Below are positions 16,406 through 24,058 of a stretch of 64,000 bases of DNA, one piece after another. The position numbers and the translations under genes are program-made. Every line of letters begins with the position of its first letter. Within the stretch, counting starts at the first letter, position 1. The notes under the pieces were generated by a model. That model did not search any database. It saw nothing but the letters and a program-made list of their open reading frames with translations, and was not told where the DNA came from. The stretch lies in the NCBI RefSeq assembly GCF_029846235.1, contig NZ_JARVWP010000007.1:310001-374000 (forward strand), given 5' to 3'. This stretch comes from Bradyrhizobium sp. CER78. Lineage in GTDB: Bacteria > Pseudomonadota > Alphaproteobacteria > Rhizobiales > Xanthobacteraceae.

Positions 16406-17776
16406 TTAGAAGGCGTACTCCTGATAGGCCGGTTCCACCGAACCGTTCCAGGGCCCGTTGAACTTCTCCAGCATCTCCTCGGCCGGCGAGCGGCCGGTCT
16501 CGATGATGCGCTCGAGCGGTTCGAGGAAGCGGCTCTCGTCGCGGCCGAGATGGTCGATCCGGCCGCGCCGGCGCAATCCGGCATGCGACAAGACGAGGCA
16601 CTCCTTGGCGATCTCGAACAGATAGCGGTCCTTGATCCGCGCCTTGAAGCCGAATCGCGGCACGTCATCGCGCAACGCCTGCCGCTCCGCCGCGGTCCAG
16701 TGCCGGACGATATCCCAGGCGGCGTCGAGGCTGTCATTGTCGTAAAGCAGCCCGACCCAGAACGCCGGCAGCGCCGGCAGCCGGCCCCACGGCACGCCAT
16801 CGGCGCCGCGCATTTCGAGGTAACGCTTCAACCGCACCTCGGGGAAGATCGTCGAGAGATGATTGGCCCAATCCGACAACGTCGGGCGCTCGCCGGGGAG
16901 GATCTTGTTCTTGCCGGCGAAGAAATCGCGGAACGACGAGCCGGAGACGTCGATATATTCCTCGCCGCGCTTGACGAAATACATCGGCACATCGAGCGCG
17001 TAGTCGACATAGCGCTCGAAGCCCATGCCGTCCTCGAACGCGAACGGGATCATGCCCGAGCGCGCATTGTCGGTGTCGCGCCAGATCTCGGAGCGGAACG
17101 ACAGGAAGCCGTTGGGCTTGCCCTCGGTGAACGGCGAGTTGGCGAACAGAGCGGTCGCGATCGGCTGCAGCGCCAGCGACACCCGCAGCTTCTTCACCAT
17201 GTCGGCTTCGGAGGAGAAGTCGAGATTGGTCTGCACCGTGCAGGTCCGGAACATCATGTCGAGGCCGTATTTGCCGACCTTCGGCATGTAGTTGCGCATG
17301 ATCTTGTAGCGCCCCTTCGGCATCACGGGGATCTGCGCGCGCGACCAGGACGGCGTCATGCCGAGGCCGAGGAAGCCGATGCCGAGCGGGGTCGCGATCT
17401 CCCGCACCTGCGCCAGATGCGCCATCAGCTCCGACTGCGTCTGGTGCACGGTCTCGACCGGCGCGCCCGACAATTCGAACTGGCCGCCCGGCTCGAGCGA
17501 GATCGCGCCGCCGCCGGTGACGTCATAGAGCCCGATGATGTTGCCGCGCTCCATGATCGGCTCCCAGCCGAGCAGGAGCTTCATGCCTTCGAGCAGCGCG
17601 CCGATGCCCTTGGCGCCTTCATAGGGCACGGGCTGACGGCCCTCGAGCGTGAACGGGGTCTTCTCGTGCTCGGTGCCGATCCGGAATTCGGACTCGGGCT
17701 TCACGCCGGCTTCAATCCACGCCACGAGTTCGTCGCGCGACTGCAGCGGCGTCATGTCGATCTGGTCACGCGCCAT
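16406..17776 (-). CDS. gshA: Glutamate-cysteine ligase
   Basis: 456-residue enzyme for the first, ATP-dependent step of glutathione synthesis, joining glutamate to cysteine. It belongs to the plant/alphaproteobacterial GCS2-type class: FRIGTEHEKTPFTLEGRQPV with the metal-binding Glu near residue 36, GGGAISLEPGGQFELSGAP, and RTCTVQTNLDFSSEADM with the substrate region, then YVDYALDVPMYFVKRG. Length matches the class. The ATG at 17776 is used; the next gene upstream is a MarR regulator 93 bp away on the same strand. A glutathione transferase lies just beyond, so the local theme is glutathione and detoxification. Confidence 0.95.
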   Translation of the reverse strand: MARDQIDMTPLQSRDELVAWIEAGVKPESEFRIGTEHEKTPFTLEGRQPVPYEGAKGIGALLEGMKLLLGWEPIMERGNIIGLYDVTGGGAISLEPGGQFELSGAPVETVHQTQSELMAHLAQVREIATPLGIGFLGLGMTPSWSRAQIPVMPKGRYKIMRNYMPKVGKYGLDMMFRTCTVQTNLDFSSEADMVKKLRVSLALQPIATALFANSPFTEGKPNGFLSFRSEIWRDTDNARSGMIPFAFEDGMGFERYVDYALDVPMYFVKRGEEYIDVSGSSFRDFFAGKNKILPGERPTLSDWANHLSTIFPEVRLKRYLEMRGADGVPWGRLPALPAFWVGLLYDNDSLDAAWDIVRHWTAAERQALRDDVPRFGFKARIKDRYLFEIAKECLVLSHAGLRRRGRIDHLGRDESRFLEPLERIIETGRSPAEEMLEKFNGPWNGSVEPAYQEYAF

Positions 17777-17869
17777 AGAAAATCCAACTCAAGGGCGCTT
17801 CGATCGAAGGCGCGCGGTGGCAGGGACATCCGTCGGCCGCAACGGCCGCGGATGATGGGATCAGGAATA

Positions 17870-18406
17870 TCATCGTGCGGACACGCCGTCTCGCGCGGGC
17901 GCGGCCTTGGTATCGCTCTTTGCATCGGTCTTGGTGTCGCCCTTGGCGTCGCTTTTGGCGTCGCCGCAGGAACAGCCGAGACGGTCGAGCAGACCGCACA
18001 GCCGTTCGGCGTCGGCGTCGGACAATTTCGACCCGACATGCTTGTCGATCGCGGTCGAGTAGGCGCTCCACATCTTCTTCTGCAGCTCGCGTCCGGCCTC
18101 GGTGATCTCGACGAACTGGCCGCGCTTGTCGATCTTGCATTCGCGCCGGGCGGCAAGCCCCTCGTCGACCAGCTTGTCGATCAGCCGCGAGGTCGAATAT
18201 TGCGGGATCAGCATCTGCCGCTCGAGCTCGACCGGGCGCAGCTCGCCGGACGGCGCGCGCGACAGTTCGAGCAAGGCGTCATACCAGGCGAGCGGCGGAA
18301 AGCCGGCCTTCTTCAGATCCTGCTCGACGCAGTCCAGCACCCGGCTCGGCACCCGCATCAGGCGGATCCAGGCGGCCGTCGCCTCGCTCGATAGCTTGCG
18401 TTTCAT
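17870..18406 (-). CDS. MarR family regulator with Lys/Asp repeat tail
   Basis: 178-residue winged-helix regulator. The MarR domain spans about residues 8-145, with ELRPVELERQMLIPQYSTSR as the recognition helix region and CKIDKRGQFVEITEAGREL as the wing. The last 35 residues are an unusual tail, CSCGDAKSDAKGDTKTDAKSD and onward, made of DAK/DTK units after a CSC motif. It is divergent from a glutathione transferase, with two identical-type palindromes in the gap that probably bind it. gshA lies downstream on the same strand. Confidence 0.9.
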   Translation of the reverse strand: MKRKLSSEATAAWIRLMRVPSRVLDCVEQDLKKAGFPPLAWYDALLELSRAPSGELRPVELERQMLIPQYSTSRLIDKLVDEGLAARRECKIDKRGQFVEITEAGRELQKKMWSAYSTAIDKHVGSKLSDADAERLCGLLDRLGCSCGDAKSDAKGDTKTDAKSDTKAAPARDGVSAR

Positions 18407-18448
18407 CGTCTAGTCCATAAGGTCCCGGCACCGACTGTACCGCACTGA

Positions 18449-18488
18449 ATGCATCTGCATCAATCTTGACTATTTCATGCAGGTGCAT
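18449..18488. promoter_or_regulatory. Paired operator palindromes between the MarR and GST genes
   Basis: ATGCATCTGCAT (18449-18460) and ATGCAGGTGCAT (18477-18488) both fit ATGCA-NN-TGCAT, a perfect inverted repeat with a 2-bp spacer, centres 28 bp apart. A possible -35 TTGACT for the GST lies between them (18466-18471), which would put the second palindrome in the promoter spacer. Binding there would repress GST and probably the MarR gene itself. Assignment to this MarR protein is inference from position. Confidence 0.65.
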
Positions 18489-18536
18489 GTAGGCAATCCC
18501 TCTCCGGACGCCAAGAACAAGGGAAGGAATACCCCT

Positions 18537-19154
18537 ATGAAGCTTTATTACACCCCCGGTGCCTGCTCCCTCTCCCCCCACATCGCTCTGCTCGAGGCCG
18601 GCCTGCCCTACGACCTGGTCAAGGTCGATCTGCGCGCCAAGAAGCTCGAAAACGGCGACGATTTCCTGCAAGTGAACCCCAAGGGCCAGGTGCCGGCGCT
18701 GGCACTGGATTCCGGCGAGATGGTCACCGAAGGCCCGATCATCATCCAGATGATCGCCGACAAGGCCGCCGACAAGAAGCTGGCGCCCGCGAGGGACTCC
18801 AACGAGCGCTACAAGCTGCTCGAATGGCTGAACTACATCACGACCGAGCTGCACAAGAACCTCGGCCCGATGTTCTCGCCCGTGCTCGCCGACGACGCCA
18901 AGGCGTTCTTTAAGGACCGCGCCATGGGCAAGTTCAAATATGTCGACAGCCAGCTCGCCGGACGCGAGTACCTGATGGGCAACCAGTTCACGGTCGCCGA
19001 CGGCTACCTCTTCACCATGATCATGTGGGCGCAAGACCGGCTCGGCTTCGATCTCTCCGACCTGCCGAACGTGACAGCCTACAAGGCGCGCGTCGCAGCG
19101 CGCCCGAAGGTGCAGGAAGCGCTGAAGAAGGAAGGCCTGCTGAAGGCGGCCTGA
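18537..19154 (+). CDS. gstA: Beta-class glutathione S-transferase
   Basis: 205-residue cytoplasmic glutathione transferase. The N-terminal thioredoxin-like domain has YYTPGACSLSPHIALLEAGL, where Cys10 is the residue that forms the mixed disulfide in bacterial beta-class enzymes, and QVPALALDSGEMVTEGPII, the glutathione-binding cis-Pro and Glu-Gly region. The helical domain includes FTVADGYLFTMIMWA. The ATG at 18537 has AAGGAA 9 nt upstream. Divergent from a MarR regulator and followed by a strong terminator. Confidence 0.93.
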   Translation: MKLYYTPGACSLSPHIALLEAGLPYDLVKVDLRAKKLENGDDFLQVNPKGQVPALALDSGEMVTEGPIIIQMIADKAADKKLAPARDSNERYKLLEWLNYITTELHKNLGPMFSPVLADDAKAFFKDRAMGKFKYVDSQLAGREYLMGNQFTVADGYLFTMIMWAQDRLGFDLSDLPNVTAYKARVAARPKVQEALKKEGLLKAA

Positions 19155-19181
19155 GCTTTCGCACCAGTTGCACGAGACCTG

Positions 19182-19211
19182 AAAGGGCCGGATGGAAATC
19201 CGGCCCTTTTT
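19182..19211 (+). terminator. Intrinsic terminator of the GST gene
   Basis: AAGGGCCGGAT (19183-19193) pairs with ATCCGGCCCTT (19198-19208) across a 4-base loop and is followed by TTTGTTTTG. It begins 28 bp after the GST stop. Confidence 0.9.
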
Positions 19212-19245
19212 GTTTTGCGGCCAGCAGCACCACAGCTGGCACCTT

Positions 19246-19360
19246 CACGCGGCGGGCGTCGCCGGCCGGCCTCACGCCCCCGACCAGCGAGCGGCGGGTG
19301 TTGTCCTATCTGATGAAGCCGCTGGCGGATCAGGCGCACCGCGCCTTCAGGGAGAAATGA
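19246..19360 (+). pseudogene. Relic of the C terminus of an HlyD-type membrane fusion protein
   Basis: The frame ending at TGA 19358-19360 reads TSERRVLSYLMKPLADQAHR then AFREK and stop. This matches the characteristic last 20-25 residues of type I secretion HlyD-family adaptors (RTVLSYLxKPLxDQxxRAFRE, from memory of the family). Nothing upstream in this frame continues the adaptor; the frame runs back through the terminator into the GST gene in the wrong phase. It therefore looks like the last remnant of a deleted gene. No ABC partner is nearby. Confidence 0.5.
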
Positions 19361-19463
19361 GCGGCGCAACCTTTCGAAGCGCGTTGGGAACAAATCAATT
19401 TAATCGGCATTCTACCGATTAACACTACTTCCGGCTGCGGGCGCTGCCGTCCTTGTTCGAGCG

Positions 19464-19829
19464 ATGCAACTGACCGACTATGACCTGCGGCGCGCCCTCC
19501 GCTCCAACTGGTCTGAAAATGTGACTATCGTCTCCACGCTTTTATTGACCAGCACGCTCGTCGGGCTGGCAACCAGTTTGTACTTTCGGGTTTGGACATT
19601 GATGCTGGTGTCGCCGCTGATCGCGGTGCTCGCGGCAATCGTGCTCCAGTCCGATGGCTTTGCGTTTGCGACCGGCGCCCCGATCGTCGTCGCCTGCCTC
19701 GCATTCAACCAGATCGCCTATCTCGCCGGCGCTTTGCTGTCGCCGGACAATGACGGCTCAATGGCGGAAGAAATCGACGGCGCTCCACGCCGCGGCCGCG
19801 AGCATAAGATCCACGGCCAGAACGAATAG
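19464..19829 (+). CDS. Small inner-membrane protein of unknown function
   Basis: 121-residue protein not recognised as any named family. It has a charged N terminus (MQLTDYDLRRALRSNWSENV) and four hydrophobic stretches: VSTLLLTSTLVGLATSLYF, LMLVSPLIAVLAAIVLQ, GAPIVVACLAFNQIAYLAGA and a short tail; the last 30 residues are polar (SPDNDGSMAEEIDGAPRRG). The hydrophobic pattern supports a real membrane protein. There is no strong ribosome site before the ATG at 19464. Its 3' end overlaps a convergent small open frame by 72 bp. Confidence 0.6.
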   Translation: MQLTDYDLRRALRSNWSENVTIVSTLLLTSTLVGLATSLYFRVWTLMLVSPLIAVLAAIVLQSDGFAFATGAPIVVACLAFNQIAYLAGALLSPDNDGSMAEEIDGAPRRGREHKIHGQNE

Positions 19830-19955
19830 GACCAGGCCGATCCACGACGGCCCCTTGCGCCGCAAGCGTAGCGAATTCCGACGTCGTGGCGGCAGGAGCG
19901 GGATGGATGGCCTCGCCGCCGTCTCAGCGGCACCTTCCTTGAGCACAGCACGCAT
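19758..19955 (-). CDS. Possible small single-helix membrane protein
   Basis: 65 residues from the ATG at 19955, MRAVLKEGAAETAARPSIPL then a basic stretch PPRRRNSLRLRRKG and one helix, WIGLVLFVLAVDLMLAAAAW, ending VDFFRH. Basic-then-hydrophobic layout is typical of a genuine small inner-membrane protein with cytoplasmic N terminus. It overlaps the convergent 19464-19829 gene by 72 bp, so at most one of the two 3' ends may be right. An earlier in-frame start at 19994 exists. Confidence 0.42.
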   Translation of the reverse strand: MRAVLKEGAAETAARPSIPLLPPRRRNSLRLRRKGPSWIGLVLFVLAVDLMLAAAAWSAVDFFRH

Positions 19956-20123
19956 TGCACGACACCCCAGCCTGATCGTCGCCTTGCTGATCATCTAGAC
20001 GATCAACCAGCAAGAGTGATGCCAGCAGCATGGTGCCAGTGGGGAACAAGCGTGGCGGGACTTTGACCGCCGTGACCGTCGCACAACAGGATCAAGTCGG
20101 ATCGATGACCGGCTTGATCTACT

Positions 20124-20320
20124 TCACCTCGCCCCGCGTGCGGGGAGAGGCATAGGCCGCCTTTGGCGGCCGTTCTCAAGAACGCCGAAGCAAAGCTTCG
20201 GCTATGACGCATCGTCAGATGCGCTCCGGGTGAGGGGGAGTCTCCGCAGACACAGCTATCGCCGAATGTGCGGAGAGAGCCCCTCACCCCAATCCTCTCC
20301 CCGTAAGAACGGGGCGAGGG
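20124..20320. repeat. Palindromic repeat family D
   Basis: Outer arms TCACCTCGCCCCGCGTGCGG and GTAAGAACGGGGCGAGGG, each a hairpin around the CCCCGC/GCGGGG core, with TCTCCCC and CCCTCACCCC motifs. The gap 19995-20344 holds little else. Relatives: 43738-43880, 52089-52235, 45267-45428 (variant), and, inside genes, 43254-43393 and 47885-48036. Confidence 0.82.
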
Positions 20321-20344
20321 AGCGCAGCGCTATCGCTGATCGCG

Positions 20345-22558
20345 CTACGCCGCCTGCTTCTTCGGCGGGAAGCGGCCGTAGAAGGTCTCGCCCTTGGCTG
20401 CCATCTCCTCCAGCAGCATCGGCGGCGTGAAGCGCGAGCCGTACTTCTTCTCGAAAGTGTGGCAGAGCGCGACGAAGTTCTTCGTGCCCATGAAGTCGAT
20501 ATAGGACAGCGCACCGCCGGTGAACGGCGCGAAGCCGAAACCGAGGATCGAGCCGACATCCGCTTCGCGCACGTCGGTGATGACGTGATCCTCGACGGTG
20601 CGCGCGGCTTCCACCGCCTGCACCACAAGGAAGCGCTGCTTCAATTCCTCGACGCTGAGCGTGTCGGGATCGAGCTGCTTCGGCTGGAGAGCGGCCAGCC
20701 CCGGCCACAGGCTCTTCTGGCCCTTGCCCTTCTCGGGATAGTCATAGAAGCCCTTGCCGTTCTTGCGGCCGTAGCGGCCCTGGTTCTCGACCATCTCGAC
20801 CATCAGCTTCTTCTGCGCCTGGTCGATCGCGTTGGGACCGAGATCGGCCTCGGTCGCCTTGGTGATCTTGAGGCCGAGATCGAGCGCGACCTCGTCCTGC
20901 AGCGACAGCGGTCCGACCGGCATGCCGGCCATCTTGGCGGTGTTCTCGATCATCGCCGGCGGCACGCCTTCGAGCAGCATCTCGTTGCCCTCGGAGATGT
21001 AGCGCATCACGCAGCGGTTGGCGAAGAAGCCGCGGCTATCGTTCACCACGATGGGCGTCTTGCCGATCGCGCGGACATAGTCGAGCGCGGTCGCCAGCGC
21101 GACGTCGCCGGTGTTCTTGCCGAGGATGATCTCGACCAGCATCATCTTCTCGACCGGCGAGAAGAAGTGGATGCCGATGAACTTGCCCTGGTCCTTGAAC
21201 TCCTCGGCCAGCGAGTTGATCGGCAGGGTCGAGGTGTTGGAGGCAAAGATCGCGCCCGGCTTCAGCAGCGGCTGTGCCTTCGCATACGTATCGGCCTTGA
21301 CCTTGCGATCCTCGAACACCGCCTCGATGACGAGGTCGCAGTCCGAGATCACATTGTAGTCCGATGTCGCCGAGATCCGCGCCAGGATGGCGTCGGCTGC
21401 CTCCTGCTTCATCCGCCCCTTGGCGATCAGGCCGTCGACCACGGTCTTGGCGTGGCCCTTGCCCTTGTCGGCGCTTTCCTGGTCGCGATCGACCAGCACG
21501 ACATCGATGCCGGCCTGCGCCGAGACGTAGCCGACGCTGGCGCCCATGAAGCCGGCGCCGATCACGGCGAGCTTCTTGACCTTGGTCGGCGGCACGCCCG
21601 CCGGACGACGAGCGCCCTTGTTCAGTTCCTGCATCGACAGGAACAGGGAGCGGATCATCGCCGCCGCTTCCTTCGAGCGCAGCACCTTGGTGAAGTAGCG
21701 CGACTCGACCCGCAGTGCGGCGTCGATCGGGAGCTGCAGGCCTTCATAGACGCAGCTCATGATGGCGCGCGCGGCCGGATAATTGTCGTAGGTCTCGCGG
21801 CGATAGATCGCGTTGCCGGCCGGGAACATCTGCATGCCCATCTTGGAGAAGACGGGGCCGCCGGGCAGCTTGAAGCCCTTCTCGTCCCACGGCGCCACGG
21901 CCTTGCCGCCGCCCTTGATCCAGTCCTTGGCGGCCTTGATCAAATCGGCTGCGGGCACCACGGCGTGAATCAGGTTGAGCGCCTTCGCACGGGTGAGATT
22001 GACGGCCTCGCCCTTGAGCAGCAATTGCATCGCATCCGCCGGCTGCACGAGACGCGGTACCCGCTGGGTGCCGCCGGCGCCGGGGAACAGGCCGACCTTG
22101 ATCTCGGGCAGGCCGAGTCTGGTCTTCGGATTCTCGGCCGCCACGCGGTAGTGGCAGGCCAGCGTGATCTCGAAACCGCCGCCGAGCGCAAGCCCGTTGA
22201 TCGCGGCGACCCACGGCTTGCCCGAGGTCTCGATCGCGCGGAACGCCAGCGACATCTGGCGGCTCTGCTCGAACAGCATCTGGTTCGCGGCCTCCTCGCC
22301 CTTCTCCTTGAAGAGCTGGGCGTAGCTGCGGTTCATGCCCTCGAGCATCGAAAGGTCGGCGCCGGCGCAGAACGCCTCCTTCGCCGAGGTGATCACGACG
22401 CCCTTGATCGCGGCATCGCTGGTGGTCTGCTTGATGATCTCGCCGATCTCCTGCGTGGAGACCTCGTCGAACACGTTCATCGAGCGGCCAGGGATATCCC
22501 AGGTGACGAGCGCAATGCCGTCGGCGTCGACGTCGAACTTGAAATTCTTGTAAGCCAT
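20345..22558 (-). CDS. Fatty acid oxidation alpha subunit (enoyl-CoA hydratase / 3-hydroxyacyl-CoA dehydrogenase)
   Basis: 737-residue bifunctional beta-oxidation enzyme of the FadB/FadJ type. The N-terminal crotonase domain (about 1-200) has the oxyanion-hole and catalytic Glu regions AINGLALGGGFEITLACHYR and GLPEIKVGLFPGAGGTQRVP. The NAD domain starts near residue 335 with KLAVIGAGFMGASVGYVSAQ and ends with the active-site region FIGIHFFSPVEKMMLVEII; the catalytic His is in IHFFSP. C-terminal dehydrogenase domains follow (GFFANRCVMRYISEG). It lies downstream of a thiolase and an acyl-CoA dehydrogenase; the operon covers dehydrogenation, hydration, oxidation and thiolysis of acyl-CoA. Confidence 0.95.
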   Translation of the reverse strand: MAYKNFKFDVDADGIALVTWDIPGRSMNVFDEVSTQEIGEIIKQTTSDAAIKGVVITSAKEAFCAGADLSMLEGMNRSYAQLFKEKGEEAANQMLFEQSRQMSLAFRAIETSGKPWVAAINGLALGGGFEITLACHYRVAAENPKTRLGLPEIKVGLFPGAGGTQRVPRLVQPADAMQLLLKGEAVNLTRAKALNLIHAVVPAADLIKAAKDWIKGGGKAVAPWDEKGFKLPGGPVFSKMGMQMFPAGNAIYRRETYDNYPAARAIMSCVYEGLQLPIDAALRVESRYFTKVLRSKEAAAMIRSLFLSMQELNKGARRPAGVPPTKVKKLAVIGAGFMGASVGYVSAQAGIDVVLVDRDQESADKGKGHAKTVVDGLIAKGRMKQEAADAILARISATSDYNVISDCDLVIEAVFEDRKVKADTYAKAQPLLKPGAIFASNTSTLPINSLAEEFKDQGKFIGIHFFSPVEKMMLVEIILGKNTGDVALATALDYVRAIGKTPIVVNDSRGFFANRCVMRYISEGNEMLLEGVPPAMIENTAKMAGMPVGPLSLQDEVALDLGLKITKATEADLGPNAIDQAQKKLMVEMVENQGRYGRKNGKGFYDYPEKGKGQKSLWPGLAALQPKQLDPDTLSVEELKQRFLVVQAVEAARTVEDHVITDVREADVGSILGFGFAPFTGGALSYIDFMGTKNFVALCHTFEKKYGSRFTPPMLLEEMAAKGETFYGRFPPKKQAA

Positions 22559-22615
22559 GTTTGTGCTCCTCGGTGCCGGCGGCCAATCTCAGGCGCGGCG
22601 ATTGTGTCTCGGATC

Positions 22616-22697
22616 GTAGGGCGGGTTAGCGAAGCGTAACCCGCCGCCTTTCTCGCCGCGGCATGGTGGGTTACGCCTTCGGCTAACCCACCCTACG
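22616..22697. repeat. Palindromic repeat family E
   Basis: GTAGGGCGGGTTAGCGAAGC at 22616 and GCCTTCGGCTAACCCACCCT up to TAC at 22697 form a long imperfect hairpin with internal GTAACCCGCC and GGTGGGTTAC. It lies 12 bp beyond the thiolase stop and upstream of the FadJ-like gene, so it may affect relative expression of the two genes. Confidence 0.85.
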
Positions 22698-22709
22698 CAG
22701 CAACGCTCG

Positions 22710-23918
22710 TCAGACGCGCTCGATGATGGTGGCGGTACCCATGCCGCCGCCGATGCACAGCGTGACCAGCGCCGTTTCCTTGTTGGTGCGCTCAAGCTCG
22801 TCGAGCACGGTGCCGAGGATCATCGCGCCGGTTGCCCCGAGCGGATGTCCGAGCGCGATCGCGCCGCCATTGACGTTGATCTTGGAATTGTCGATGTCGA
22901 ACGCCTGGATGTAGCGCAGCACCACCGAGGCAAACGCCTCGTTGAGCTCGAACAGATCGATGTCAGACTTCTTCATGCCGGAGCGCTCGAACAGCTTCTC
23001 GGTGACGTCGACCGGGCCGGTCAGCATCATCGCGGGCTCCGAGCCGATATTGGCGAACGCGCGGATCTTCGCACGCGGCTTCAACCCGTGCTTGGCGCCC
23101 GCCTCCTTGCTGCCGAGCAGCACGGCGCCGGCGCCGTCGACGATGCCGGAGGAGTTGCCGGCGTGATGCACGTAATTCACCTTCTCGACCTCGGGGTGCG
23201 ACTGGATCGCCACCGCATCGAAGCCGGCCATCGCCGCCATCGCCGCGAAGGACGGCTGCAGCTGCGCCAGCGACTGCATCGTCGTGGTCGGACGCATGTG
23301 CTCGTCCTTGGCAAGGATGGTCAGGCCGTTGACGTCCTTTACCGGCACCACCGACTTGTTGAAGCGGCCTTCGTCCCAGGCCTTAGCCGCGCGCTGCTGG
23401 CTCTGCACGGCGTAGGCGTCGACGTCATCGCGCGAAAAACCGTATTTGGTCGCGATCAGGTCGGCCGAGATGCCCTGCGGCATGAAATAGGCCGGCACCG
23501 CCATCGAGGGATCCATCGGCCAGGCGCCGCCCGACGCGCCGATGCCGACGCGGCTCATCGATTCGGCGCCGCCGCCGATCACGAGCTCATGCTGGCCGGT
23601 CATGATCTGGGCCGCGGCGAAGTTCACGGCATCAAGGCCGGAGGCGCAGAAGCGGCTGATCTGCACGCCCGGCACCTTCTCGCCGAGGCCGGCGTTCAGC
23701 GCCGCAAAGCGGGCAATGTCGGAGCCGGCCTCGCCGACCGGATCGACCACACCGAGCACGACGTCGTCGACGGAGTCCTCGGGAAGATTGTTGCGCTCCT
23801 TGAGCGACTTCAGCGGCACCGTGGCGAGCGCCAGCGCGGTGACCTCGTGCAGCGCGCCGTCGGCCTTGCCGCGGCCGCGCGGGGTACGAACGTGATCGTA
23901 GATGTATGCCTCAGGCAT
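22710..23918 (-). CDS. Acetyl-CoA acetyltransferase (thiolase)
   Basis: 402-residue thiolase that cleaves 3-ketoacyl-CoA to acetyl-CoA. The acyl-accepting Cys is in ISRFCASGLDAVNFAAAQI (near residue 90), followed by ELVIGGGAESMSRVG. The C-terminal catalytic His and Cys are in GGAIALGHPLGATGAMI and TLCIGGGMGTATI. The ATG at 23918 has GGAGGG 5 nt upstream; upstream in-frame codons lie in the intergenic region. It sits between an acyl-CoA dehydrogenase and the FadJ-like gene on the same strand. Confidence 0.95.
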   Translation of the reverse strand: MPEAYIYDHVRTPRGRGKADGALHEVTALALATVPLKSLKERNNLPEDSVDDVVLGVVDPVGEAGSDIARFAALNAGLGEKVPGVQISRFCASGLDAVNFAAAQIMTGQHELVIGGGAESMSRVGIGASGGAWPMDPSMAVPAYFMPQGISADLIATKYGFSRDDVDAYAVQSQQRAAKAWDEGRFNKSVVPVKDVNGLTILAKDEHMRPTTTMQSLAQLQPSFAAMAAMAGFDAVAIQSHPEVEKVNYVHHAGNSSGIVDGAGAVLLGSKEAGAKHGLKPRAKIRAFANIGSEPAMMLTGPVDVTEKLFERSGMKKSDIDLFELNEAFASVVLRYIQAFDIDNSKINVNGGAIALGHPLGATGAMILGTVLDELERTNKETALVTLCIGGGMGTATIIERV

Positions 23919-23954
23919 GACGCCCTCCTTGATATGAGGATCATAATATATACG

Positions 23955-23984
23955 GAAGAAAGCACCGCCGCAGCTATGCGGCGG
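23955..23984 (-). terminator. Hairpin with U tract between acyl-CoA dehydrogenase and thiolase genes
   Basis: CCGCCGCA (23965-23972), loop GCTA, TGCGGCGG (23977-23984). On the minus strand the stem is followed by TGCTTTCTTCC, then the AT-rich GTATATATTATGATC, unusually AT-rich here and a possible promoter region for the thiolase. It may act as an internal terminator, giving separate control of the downstream thiolase-FadJ pair. Confidence 0.55.
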
Positions 23985-24003
23985 CAAATTTCAGGGTTTT
24001 CTC

Positions 24004-24058
24004 GTTTGACGCGTTTTCTTCACGCAAACCGGTATCCACTTCGCTTGAAAACGCTTCA
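24004..24058 (-). repeat. Repeat family G at the acyl-CoA dehydrogenase stop
   Basis: Minus-strand reading TGAAGCGTTTTCAAGCGAAG, then GGATACCGGTTTGCGTGAAG and AAAACGCGTC, with GCGTTTTC and GAAAACGC as arms. Similar units are familiar in Bradyrhizobium intergenic DNA. The first three bases (24058-24056) form the TGA stop of the acyl-CoA dehydrogenase. Only one copy is in this window. Confidence 0.65.

Noticed and set aside
20459..22639. 726-codon plus-strand frame antisense to the FadJ-like gene
   Set aside because: Shadow of a clearly identified enzyme; no ribosome site or recognisable motif.
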